Below, piece by piece: positions 1 through 6,424 of a stretch of DNA of 17,965 bases (positions are counted from its first letter, which is position 1; each line of letters begins with the position of its first letter). The DNA is from JBKEAJ01 sp047975005 (GTDB lineage: Bacteria > Bacteroidota > Bacteroidia > Bacteroidales > Prolixibacteraceae), in NCBI GenBank assembly GCA_047975005.1, contig JBKECW010000006.1, positions 1 through 17,965 on the forward strand, written 5' to 3'. Made by a program: the position numbers and the translations under genes. The notes beneath the pieces were generated by a model, which searched no databases, had not been told where the DNA came from, and saw only the letters and a list, made by a program, of their open reading frames with translations.

Positions 1-158
1 TACGAGGAGCAGACGAAATTATAGCCTTGAGAAGTGTCGGCTACAAAGGTTTCTTGATGGGCGAAAGTTTTATGAAGACCAAAGAGCCTCATAAGGAGCT
101 AGAGAAACTAATACGACTTATATGCAATAAGCCTAACTACACACAGGAGGATGATTAA
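1..158 (+). CDS. trpC: Indole-3-glycerol-phosphate synthase, C-terminal end (partial)
   Basis: This is the last 51 codons of a gene that begins before the window; the reading frame starts at base 3 and stops with TAA at 156-158. The enzyme closes the indole ring of indole-3-glycerol phosphate in tryptophan synthesis, in the cytoplasm. The visible end contains LRSVGYKGFLMGESFMK, matching the last strand and helix of the TrpC (beta/alpha)8 barrel, where the GES residues help bind the phosphate. It is followed directly by trpF, trpB and trpA, which supports the call. The final codons and stop lie inside a repeat shared with the narK leader (150-203), so the native C-terminus may have been slightly altered when that repeat arrived. 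The family call is firm; only the missing N-terminus is unknown. Confidence 0.93.
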   Translation, partial: RGADEIIALRSVGYKGFLMGESFMKTKEPHKELEKLIRLICNKPNYTQEDD

Positions 159-203
159 AAACAGCAAAAGCATGAAGCCTATAGCTTACAGCTTATTGCA
201 AAA
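150..203 (+). repeat. 54-base leader repeat, trpF copy
   Basis: This segment matches the reverse complement of 16965-17022 with two substitutions (base 174 G versus A, base 182 T versus C) and one 4-base gap near its 5' end. It covers the last codons and stop of trpC and the whole trpC-trpF spacer, and ends 10 bases before the trpF ATG at 214. It contains AAACAGCAAAAGCAT and an AGCTTACAGCTTATTGC block. GCA plus AAGC can pair with GCTT plus TGC across a 2x2 internal loop, giving a short hairpin. Its function is unknown. Confidence 0.85.
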
Positions 204-213
204 TTTCAAACAG

Positions 214-822
214 ATGAAGATAAAGATTTGTGGATTAAGGGATTATCAAAATATTCAAGCAGTAGACCAATTGGGTGTTAACTTCGTGGGTTTTATTTTT
301 CACGAGAAATCACCCCGCAATATACCATTGACCACAGCACTGCCAAAAAGTAAAGCTGCAAGGGTAGGCGTGTTTGTAAACGAAGAAAATTCCAAAATCC
401 TCGACATAGCAAAAGGAGCAGGACTAAGCCACGTACAACTACATGGAAATGAGACGACAACACAGGTCAAGGAGCTAAAACAACAAGGGCTTATAATCAT
501 AAAAGCTATAAGCATCGGCAATAAGCAGGATTTGAGAAAGGCTCAAAGATTTGATAATATTGCAGATATAATTCTCCTCGACACAAAAGGAAAAGAAGCA
601 GGGGGCAACGGAATAAAATTCGATTGGCAAATAATTGAAGACTATAAGCTAAACACCCCATTCTTATTGAGTGGAGGCATAGACATATCAGATGCAGAAG
701 CAATAAAAAGCATCAAACATCCAAAGTTCTTGGGCATCGACATAAATAGCAGATTTGAGATAGCACCTGCAATGAAAGATATTCAGAAGATAAAAGAATT
801 TATAAACGAAATAAGACAATAA
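214..822 (+). CDS. trpF: Phosphoribosylanthranilate isomerase
   Basis: TrpF performs the Amadori rearrangement of N-(5'-phosphoribosyl)anthranilate to CdRP, the substrate of TrpC. The 202-residue product is a single-domain (beta/alpha)8 barrel of normal size. It starts MKIKICGLR, with the general-base Cys6. Asp123 in LLDTKG matches the catalytic acid, AGGNG lies at 129-133, and LSGGID at 152-157 lies in the phosphate-binding C-terminal part. I chose the ATG at 214 because the family begins with this strand. An in-frame ATG at 151 would add 21 residues (MIKNSKSMKP...) encoded almost entirely by the 150-203 repeat. The gene follows trpC and ends one base before trpB, consistent with one transcript. 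The function call is very firm; the start is well supported by family alignment. Confidence 0.95.
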   Translation: MKIKICGLRDYQNIQAVDQLGVNFVGFIFHEKSPRNIPLTTALPKSKAARVGVFVNEENSKILDIAKGAGLSHVQLHGNETTTQVKELKQQGLIIIKAISIGNKQDLRKAQRFDNIADIILLDTKGKEAGGNGIKFDWQIIEDYKLNTPFLLSGGIDISDAEAIKSIKHPKFLGIDINSRFEIAPAMKDIQKIKEFINEIRQ

Positions 823-823
823 G

Positions 824-2011
824 ATGATTAACAAAGAACCAGAGAACGGGAGCTACGGCGAGTTTGGCGGAGCATTTATACCCGAGTTGCTAGTTCCCAA
901 TGTGGAAGAGTTAGAAAGCAAGTATCTGCAGATAATGAATGCTGCCGACTTCAAGAGCGAATTTGAGAAGCTGCTGAAAGACTATGTTGGTCGCCCTACT
1001 CCACTCTATTATGCAGAGAGATTGTCGAATAAGTACAACACGCAGGTCTATCTGAAACGAGAGGATTTAAACCACACCGGAGCGCACAAAATCAACAATG
1101 CGCTTGGGCAAGTCTTGATAGCCGAACGGCTCAACAAAAAGCATATAATAGCAGAGACAGGAGCGGGTCAGCATGGAGTTGCTACGGCTACAGCTTGTGC
1201 ATTGCGCAACATAAAATGCACGGTTTTTATGGGGGCAGTAGATGTTGAGCGTCAGGCAACAAATGTCAAACGGATGAAAATGCTTGGAGCAGAGGTCATT
1301 GCAGTGCAAAGTGGCAGCAAAACCCTAAAAGACGCTTGCAACGAGGCAATCAGATATTGGATAAACAATTCTAAAGACACTCATTATGTTATAGGTTCGG
1401 TTGTAGGTCCTCATCCCTACCCTGATATGGTGGCAAAATTTCAATCTGTCATCAGCGAAGAAATCCGCAAACAGCTAAAAGAGCAGACAGGAAACGAGTT
1501 GCCTACTCATGTAGTAGCTTGTCTTGGAGGCGGCAGTAATGCTGCAGGGGCTTTTTATCATTTCATTGACGATGATGGAGTTGAGCTAATCGGAGTTGAA
1601 GCAGCAGGGCTGGGAGTAGATACCGACAAAACAGCCGCTAGTATTGCTCTCGGTTCAGAAGGAGTGCTTCACGGCTCATACACATATCTGATGCAGGACA
1701 CTGACGGACAGATAGTAGAGCCTCATTCTATTTCAGCGGGGCTAGATTATCCGGGAATCGGTCCCATCCATTCGTATCTACACAAAAATGGACGAGCAAA
1801 AATAATCAGTGCCACCGACCAAGAGGCTCTGGATGCAGGTTTTGAGCTTACTCGCATTGAAGGTATCTTGCCCGCATTGGAGTCTGCTCATGCCTTGGCA
1901 GCATTATCTCAAATCAAGTTTACACCCTCCGACATCGTAGTGGTAAATCTCTCAGGTAGAGGCGATAAAGACCTAGAGACATATCTGCAACATTGGAAGA
2001 ATAAAGATTAA
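824..2011 (+). CDS. trpB: Tryptophan synthase beta chain
   Basis: TrpB is the PLP enzyme that condenses indole with L-serine to give tryptophan; it works as an alpha2-beta2 complex with TrpA. The 395-residue product has the family's usual length. HTGAHKINNALGQ holds the PLP lysine at Lys89. ETGAGQHG begins with the catalytic Glu111, and GGGSNA at 235-240 is the cofactor phosphate loop. The C-terminal LSGRGDKD is also typical. It starts one base after the trpF stop, so translational coupling is likely. It is a TrpB1-type enzyme, the form that pairs with TrpA. The gene looks intact. The unusual point is downstream: a degraded toxin-antitoxin module separates it from trpA, whereas trpB and trpA are often adjacent. 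Confidence 0.97.
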   Translation: MINKEPENGSYGEFGGAFIPELLVPNVEELESKYLQIMNAADFKSEFEKLLKDYVGRPTPLYYAERLSNKYNTQVYLKREDLNHTGAHKINNALGQVLIAERLNKKHIIAETGAGQHGVATATACALRNIKCTVFMGAVDVERQATNVKRMKMLGAEVIAVQSGSKTLKDACNEAIRYWINNSKDTHYVIGSVVGPHPYPDMVAKFQSVISEEIRKQLKEQTGNELPTHVVACLGGGSNAAGAFYHFIDDDGVELIGVEAAGLGVDTDKTAASIALGSEGVLHGSYTYLMQDTDGQIVEPHSISAGLDYPGIGPIHSYLHKNGRAKIISATDQEALDAGFELTRIEGILPALESAHALAALSQIKFTPSDIVVVNLSGRGDKDLETYLQHWKNKD

Positions 2012-2045
2012 AACATTTGCTATTCTGAAAGATAAACAGCAAGTT

Positions 2046-2062
2046 TGTATCATATTGGTACA
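2046..2062. promoter_or_regulatory. Imperfect palindrome, possible relic operator of the decayed TA module
   Basis: The 17 bases from TGTAT to GGTACA form an imperfect palindrome in which 12 of 17 positions match the reverse complement. It lies 33 bases before the antitoxin start codon at 2095. YefM/YoeB operons of other bacteria are autoregulated through palindromes containing TGTACA, so position and content fit a leftover operator. It may also be chance. Confidence 0.35.
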
Positions 2063-2094
2063 TCGTCGGTATTGAAAAAGTAAAAGATAAGATT

Positions 2095-2136
2095 ATGATA
2101 ATAATAAGCAGCAGAGAATTTAATATCCCTTTTTAA
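2095..2136 (+). pseudogene. Remnant of a YefM/Phd-type antitoxin gene (N-terminus only)
   Basis: The ATG at 2095 opens a frame reading MIIISSREFNIPF before TAA at 2134-2136. The first nine residues resemble the start of YefM/Phd antitoxins, whose first strand typically reads like M-x-[VI]-[IS]-[ST]-x-R-E-F. The rest of the expected roughly 80-residue antitoxin is missing, and the sequence runs almost directly into the C-terminal half of a YoeB-like toxin. A deletion therefore seems to have removed the antitoxin body and the toxin N-terminus. Taken alone this match is too short to be safe; the adjacent toxin remnant makes it credible. Confidence 0.55.
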
Positions 2137-2155
2137 AAGCGAACGTAAAGTTTAA

Positions 2156-2353
2156 ACCAAAGTACAGAAACTGATAGCCGAACTCAGGACACATCCCTAC
2201 ACTGGAACAGGCAAACCCAAGCCAATAAAAGGCGACCGAGCAGGACAATAGTCAAGAAGGATAAATAAAAAAGACCGTCTGATATATCGTATATACGAAG
2301 AAGTGGTAACAGTGCTAGTACTTTCAGCATATGGACATTATGATGATAAATAA
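2156..2353 (+). pseudogene. Remnant of a YoeB/Txe-type toxin gene, C-terminal half with a nonsense codon
   Basis: Reading this frame gives KLIAELRTHPYTGTGKPKPIK, then GDRAGQ, a TAG at 2249-2251, then SRRINKKDRLIYRIYEE and a VLVLSAYGHYDDK end with TAA at 2351-2353. This follows the YoeB toxin pattern (HP-x-TG-x-GKPE-x-LK, G-x-WSRRI-x-x-xHRLVY, C-terminal HY) nearly residue for residue. The TAG stands exactly where the family has tryptophan, so a TGG-to-TAG change is the simplest explanation. The N-terminal half is absent: upstream in this frame there is a TAA at 2153-2155. Intact YoeB is a ribosome-dependent mRNA endonuclease restrained by YefM. Here neither partner can be made whole. The fragment overlaps the possible upstream trpA starts and ends one base before the preferred trpA ATG. 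Confidence 0.85.
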
Positions 2354-2354
2354 A

Positions 2355-3116
2355 ATGAACAATACAAAAAAATACATTCAGGCAAGGAAGGATATATTTT
2401 CAATATACATATTGCCGGACTTCCCTCAAAGGGGAAATTTAAAAGACACAATCCTGTCGCTACAAGCTGCAGGAGTAGACATGCTGGAGCTTGGCATACC
2501 GTTTTCCGACCCTCTCGCCGATGGACCGACCATCCAAAGATACAGTCAACAGGCACTTGCAAATGGTTTTTCGATTTCACAACTTTTCAAGGACCTTGAT
2601 GCTATCAAACAGCATGTCAGAATTCCATTGGTGATAATGGGCTATATAAACTCTGTTCTTGCCTACGGGATGGATAAGTTTCTGGAACAATGCAAGAGTG
2701 TCTATATAGATTCTGTCATCCTTCCCGATATGACTCCACATATTTACAAAACCCGCTTTATTGACAAGTTTAAGAAAGCCGGAGTATCTCCTGTATTTTT
2801 GGTAACACCACAATCCACAGATGAAAAGATTGAGGAAATAGCAAGTCTATCGGACAGTTTCATTTACGCTGTTTCTGACAATAGTACGACAGGCACTGAG
2901 TCGGGTAAATTCAATGACGACACTATACAGTACTTCAGACGCTTACGGCATAAAATCAATGACATCCCTATTTTGGCAGGTTTTGGCATTCACAACAAGG
3001 CAACATTCAATCAGGTCTGTTCTGAGCTCAACGGTGGTATCATTGGCAGTGTCTTTTTAAAATCACAAGCAGAAGACGTTAGTGTAGAGGAATTTACTAG
3101 AAACATAAAGGGCTGA
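2355..3116 (+). CDS. trpA: Tryptophan synthase alpha chain
   Basis: TrpA cleaves indole-3-glycerol phosphate to indole and glyceraldehyde 3-phosphate, passing indole to TrpB through a tunnel. With the ATG at 2355 the product has 253 residues, close to the family's roughly 260. ELGIPFSDPLADGPTIQ carries the catalytic Glu45 and Asp56; a threonine-glycine loop (STTGTE), AGFGI and GSVFLK supply the phosphate site. In-frame ATGs at 2331, 2340 and 2343 exist, but they lie inside the decayed toxin sequence; the start at 2355 gives the usual N-terminal length and follows the old toxin stop by one base. The enzyme is somewhat divergent (for example PDFPQRG in the first loop) but retains its key residues. 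It is probably still read from the trp transcript through the 343-base interruption after trpB. Confidence 0.93.
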   Translation: MNNTKKYIQARKDIFSIYILPDFPQRGNLKDTILSLQAAGVDMLELGIPFSDPLADGPTIQRYSQQALANGFSISQLFKDLDAIKQHVRIPLVIMGYINSVLAYGMDKFLEQCKSVYIDSVILPDMTPHIYKTRFIDKFKKAGVSPVFLVTPQSTDEKIEEIASLSDSFIYAVSDNSTTGTESGKFNDDTIQYFRRLRHKINDIPILAGFGIHNKATFNQVCSELNGGIIGSVFLKSQAEDVSVEEFTRNIKG

Positions 3117-3177
3117 TTCTAAAAATTACTCCCCACGGTCAAATAATTTCTGTATATTCGCTGTTTATATATATAAA

Positions 3178-3861
3178 ATGAAAATATTAATAGTTGAAGA
3201 TACGATTATTATTAATAAGCAAATAGTTAGTGCATTGGAGGCAGAGAAAATTATATGTGAATCGGCAACTAACTACATTACAGCTTCCGAAAAAGTTGAG
3301 ATATACGAGTATGACATAGCCGTTATCGATATAAATCTTCCCGATGGTAGCGGTCTTGATGTAATCAGAGAGCTAAAAGCAAAGAATTCAAAATGCGGAA
3401 TAATAATCGTTTCTGCAAGAAACTCCCTTGATGACAAAATCAACGGATTAGAATTGGGAGCAGACGATTATATGACCAAGCCCTTTGCCATAGAAGAACT
3501 TATTGCGAGAATAAAAGCAATAAGAAGACGAAAAACTTTTGACGGACAAAAATCTTACATATTTTCCGACCTGACAATAAATCCAGATTCTAAGAATGTG
3601 ACAATTGCAGAAGGAGAGTCTTTAAAGCTAACAAAATCAGAGTACAATCTTCTGGTTTTGTTTATCGACAACAAACATCGAGTAATAACAAAAGAGACTC
3701 TGGCAGAACACCTCTGGGGCGACCACATGGACATGGCAGACTCCTTCGATTTTATATACTCACATATTAAGAATCTTAAATCAAAATTAAAGAAAGCAGG
3801 AAGCTCGGTTTCCATAAAGGCGGTGTATGGAGTCGGCTATAAAATAGTTAACAAAAACTAG
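3178..3861 (+). CDS. OmpR/PhoB-family response regulator
   Basis: This 227-residue protein is a two-domain transcription factor. The receiver domain (about 1-115) has the acidic pair Glu7/Asp8, the phospho-acceptor Asp51 in VIDINLPDGSG, the switch Ser79 and the conserved Lys101 in MTKPF. A winged-helix DNA-binding domain fills about 127-226, with LTKSEYNLLVLF and the recognition-helix region DFIYSHIKNLKSKL, ending in the VYGVGYKI wing. It starts 61 bases after trpA and is followed six bases later by its cognate kinase gene, so the two form an operon. The spacer upstream has TATATTCG at 3153-3160, one mismatch from the Bacteroidota -7 box, but no convincing -33 box; a promoter there is uncertain. 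The signal and target genes cannot be read from sequence. Confidence 0.93.
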   Translation: MKILIVEDTIIINKQIVSALEAEKIICESATNYITASEKVEIYEYDIAVIDINLPDGSGLDVIRELKAKNSKCGIIIVSARNSLDDKINGLELGADDYMTKPFAIEELIARIKAIRRRKTFDGQKSYIFSDLTINPDSKNVTIAEGESLKLTKSEYNLLVLFIDNKHRVITKETLAEHLWGDHMDMADSFDFIYSHIKNLKSKLKKAGSSVSIKAVYGVGYKIVNKN

Positions 3862-3867
3862 CATGGC

Positions 3868-5142
3868 ATGGCTAAAGGGAAGACCATAAAATTAAAATAT
3901 AAAACAATTCTATATTACACAATATGGATTATTCCGATGTTGTTCCTTTGCATGATTTCTGCGTATTTCACCATTCAACATATCGCGTACGATGAGATTG
4001 ATGAGGCATTGTTATTTTCCAAAGAAAGAATAGAAAAAGACTGGAAAGAATATAATATCCTCCCTGAGGGTTTTGCCCAAATAGACCGAGTAGCGGAGTC
4101 TTTTGAGCCTTTCTATAGCGACACACTGCTATTAGAGAGTGGAGACAACGAAATGATTCCACACAGACTTCTAACATTCTGTTTGTCAGATAACGACAGG
4201 CACTTAAGCATTACTCTAGAGATGCTATTATTTGGGAAAGACGATGTCGTACAAGGAGCATTTGTCCTATCCTTAACTTTTCTAGCCTTTATTATACTGG
4301 GGCTAATATCCCTGAACAGGGTTGTAAATAAAATATGGAAACCCTTTAACTCGACACTGGCAAAACTGAATACCTTTTCGGTAACAAGCGATAGCCTTCC
4401 AGAGTTTCCGGAAACCGACGTACAAGAGTTTCGTATGCTCAATGCGCAGCTTACACGTATGATGGGGCGAACTAAGAATGACTATGAAAATGCAAAAGAA
4501 TTTAACGAGAACGCCTCCCACGAACTACAAACACACTTAGCGTTAGTCAGAGTCGAACTAGATGAACTTATTGCCAAGGCATCCGACAGAGAGGACTTGA
4601 TGCATCCTCTTAGCAGAGCCTACAATACAGTGTCAAAACTAAACAAGGTTATAAAAGGCTTATTGTTAATAAGCAAAATAAATAATGAGGAGATTAATAA
4701 CTCAGAGGAAATAAATCTTAAAAGCGAAATAGAAAGCGATGCCGAGATATTTAAAGAGGCTGCCGAAGTTAGAAATATATATTTCAACATGAAATTTAAA
4801 AATGACCTTGTTATTTCAGCCGACAAATCATTGATGAACATTCTATTTAGCAATCTTTTTAAGAATGCCCTTATTCACAATCATCAAAGTGGCTTTATAA
4901 ACGCATCATTGCAAGGTTCTGTATTTGAAATATCAAACTCTTGCGAGGAAGTCTTGGACGACGTATCAATAGCTTTTGAGCGTTCAGTAAAAGGGAAAAG
5001 CGGTAATACAGGCATTGGGCTTTCACTTGTCAAACATATTTGCAATCTTTGCAAAATAGAAATACGTTATACGGTGGAGGACAATGTTCACAAATTCACC
5101 CTAGATTTTAGCAATCTCGTAATTCAAAAAAAATGGAAGTAG
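3868..5142 (+). CDS. Membrane sensor histidine kinase
   Basis: This 424-residue protein is the partner of the response regulator six bases upstream. A first membrane helix lies at about 13-36, an extracytoplasmic sensor region of about 95 residues follows, and a second helix lies at about 130-151. Next comes a HAMP-like linker, then a HisKA domain with the phospho-acceptor His218 in ENASHELQTHLA, and an HATPase domain with the N-box NLFKNALIHN (329-338) and the GNTGIGLSLVKH loop (379-390). The H-box has histidine at 223 where the family has the nearly invariant proline (HELQTPLA). The G1 position reads ISNSC rather than DxG; many Bacteroidota kinases carry the related ISNTG form. The last codons run through eight A residues and overlap the ung start by 10 bases. 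The sensed signal is unknown. Confidence 0.92.
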   Translation: MAKGKTIKLKYKTILYYTIWIIPMLFLCMISAYFTIQHIAYDEIDEALLFSKERIEKDWKEYNILPEGFAQIDRVAESFEPFYSDTLLLESGDNEMIPHRLLTFCLSDNDRHLSITLEMLLFGKDDVVQGAFVLSLTFLAFIILGLISLNRVVNKIWKPFNSTLAKLNTFSVTSDSLPEFPETDVQEFRMLNAQLTRMMGRTKNDYENAKEFNENASHELQTHLALVRVELDELIAKASDREDLMHPLSRAYNTVSKLNKVIKGLLLISKINNEEINNSEEINLKSEIESDAEIFKEAAEVRNIYFNMKFKNDLVISADKSLMNILFSNLFKNALIHNHQSGFINASLQGSVFEISNSCEEVLDDVSIAFERSVKGKSGNTGIGLSLVKHICNLCKIEIRYTVEDNVHKFTLDFSNLVIQKKWK

Positions 5143-5795
5143 CAATTGAGCAGTCATGGAAAGCTTTATTACAAAACGAGTTTAGTCTTACTTATTTTGA
5201 AGAATTGTGTGCTTTTGTAAGACATGAATATAAAACGGCAACTGTTTACCCTGCGGCAAACCAGATTTTCAGATGCCTCGATTTGTGCCCACTCGACAAG
5301 GTCAAGGTTGTAATAATGGGACAAGACCCATATCATGGCGACAATCAGGCTAATGGTCTTTGTTTTTCAGTTAATACTGGCGAACGACTACCTCCCTCAT
5401 TGAGAAACATTTACAAAGAAATAAGTAGTGATTTAGGTGTAGCACCCCGCTTAAACGGAGATTTAGCACATTGGGCAGAACAAGGAGTTTTGTTGTTAAA
5501 CGCTACATTGACAGTCAGAGCACACAATGCCGGCTCGCATCAGAAAAAAGGATGGGAGACATTTACAGATGCAATAATACGAGAACTTTCAGCAAAAAAG
5601 GAGAATATAGTTTATATACTTTGGGGAAATTATGCTCAGAAGAAGGGAGCTAATATCAACAATAATAATAACTTGATATTAAAATCGGTACATCCGTCTC
5701 CATTATCGGCATCGAGAGGATTTTTCGGCAACAAGCAATTTAGCAAGACTAATGAATATCTGAAAAAACATGGACTCGCACCGATTGAATGGTGA
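5133..5795 (+). CDS. ung: Uracil-DNA glycosylase, family 1
   Basis: Ung removes uracil from DNA by cleaving the N-glycosidic bond, starting base-excision repair. The 220-residue product has the normal size. GQDPYHG at 63-69 contains the water-activating Asp65 and His68. GLCFSV at 75-80 holds the uracil-stacking Phe, LLNATLTVR at 121-129 holds the uracil-binding Asn, and HPSPLSASRGFFG begins at His187, the catalytic-loop histidine. The start ATG at 5133 lies inside the end of the kinase gene, in the -1 frame relative to it, so translation is probably coupled to the two-component genes. A functional tie between repair and that system is not shown by the sequence. Confidence 0.97.
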   Translation: MEVAIEQSWKALLQNEFSLTYFEELCAFVRHEYKTATVYPAANQIFRCLDLCPLDKVKVVIMGQDPYHGDNQANGLCFSVNTGERLPPSLRNIYKEISSDLGVAPRLNGDLAHWAEQGVLLLNATLTVRAHNAGSHQKKGWETFTDAIIRELSAKKENIVYILWGNYAQKKGANINNNNNLILKSVHPSPLSASRGFFGNKQFSKTNEYLKKHGLAPIEW

Positions 5796-5820
5796 TTTAG
5801 CAAACAATACCACCATGATA

Positions 5821-5851
5821 ATTGTTTAAGTTTAAGAATTTAGTATTTTTA
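5821..5851 (+). promoter_or_regulatory. Candidate Bacteroidota-type promoter for the secreted protein gene
   Basis: ATTG at 5821-5824 and TATTTTTA at 5844-5851 are 19 bases apart. Each is one mismatch from the Bacteroidota consensus TTTG, 19-21 bases, TAnnTTTG. The predicted start of transcription would leave a leader of about 35-40 bases before the ATG at 5897. The region is very AT-rich, so a chance match is possible. Confidence 0.35.
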
Positions 5852-5896
5852 CAAAAAAAAACAAACTATTGAAGCAAATAACATAAGTGATAAGAT

Positions 5897-6421
5897 ATGA
5901 AAGGAACTATTTACTTACTATTGGCAGTTGCTATTGTATTACTGTCAGCAAACATTTCGTCGGCACAGCAAACAAGACCATCCTTAAGAGAGAAACTAGT
6001 CTTTGGTGGTAACGTTGGGGGATATTGGGATGGCGATTATGCCAACATCTCTATTCAGCCAACAGTTGGATATAAATTCAACAGTTTTCTAACCGGTTAC
6101 GTAATGCCCGGCTACTCTTATTACTCTGAGGGTAATCAAGACCAATCAACGTGGAGTTTAGGTGCAATGTTAAGAGCTTTACCTATACCTCAAATGTATC
6201 TATCGTGCGAGTACGGTCATCATTGGAGTACATACAAATACGGAAATAGGTCTAACACCAAGAGTCAATATGAATCGCTTTGGCTTGGTGGTGGTTACAG
6301 ACAGTACATCAGCAGAAATGGCTATATTTACATAGGAGCATCATACAATGTACTTCACGACAAGGACAACAACTTATACGAAGCGTGGCAACCACAAGTT
6401 GGCGTAGTGTTTGGAATCTAG
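5897..6421 (+). CDS. Small secreted protein, probable outer-membrane beta-barrel
   Basis: I do not recognise the family. The 174-residue product begins with a clear signal peptide: MKGT, a hydrophobic stretch to about residue 20, and a likely cut after SSA at 23. The mature part alternates polar and aromatic residues in short strands rich in Gly, Tyr and Trp (for example GGNVGGYWDGDY, GYVMPGYSYYSE, LWLGGGYRQY, GYIYIGASYNVL) and ends in a hydrophobic strand QVGVVFGI. This pattern suggests an eight-stranded or similar small barrel in the outer membrane. A candidate promoter sits upstream, so it is probably its own transcription unit. Its stop is only three bases from the convergent stop of the OmpA-domain gene, and no clear terminator lies between them. 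Function unknown. Confidence 0.8.
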   Translation: MKGTIYLLLAVAIVLLSANISSAQQTRPSLREKLVFGGNVGGYWDGDYANISIQPTVGYKFNSFLTGYVMPGYSYYSEGNQDQSTWSLGAMLRALPIPQMYLSCEYGHHWSTYKYGNRSNTKSQYESLWLGGGYRQYISRNGYIYIGASYNVLHDKDNNLYEAWQPQVGVVFGI

Positions 6422-6424
6422 CCT

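Noticed and set aside
151..213. Upstream ATG for trpF adding 21 residues
   Set aside because: The extension is encoded by a repeat found elsewhere in a non-coding leader, and TrpF proteins start at the MKIKICGLR strand.
3117..3177. Promoter for the two-component operon
   Set aside because: TATATTCG at 3153 is near the -7 consensus, but no TTTG-like box lies at the proper distance.
5789..5816. ATGGTG/CACCAT inverted repeat after ung as a terminator
   Set aside because: The stem is only 6 bp with a 16-base loop, overlaps the stop region, and no T-run follows.
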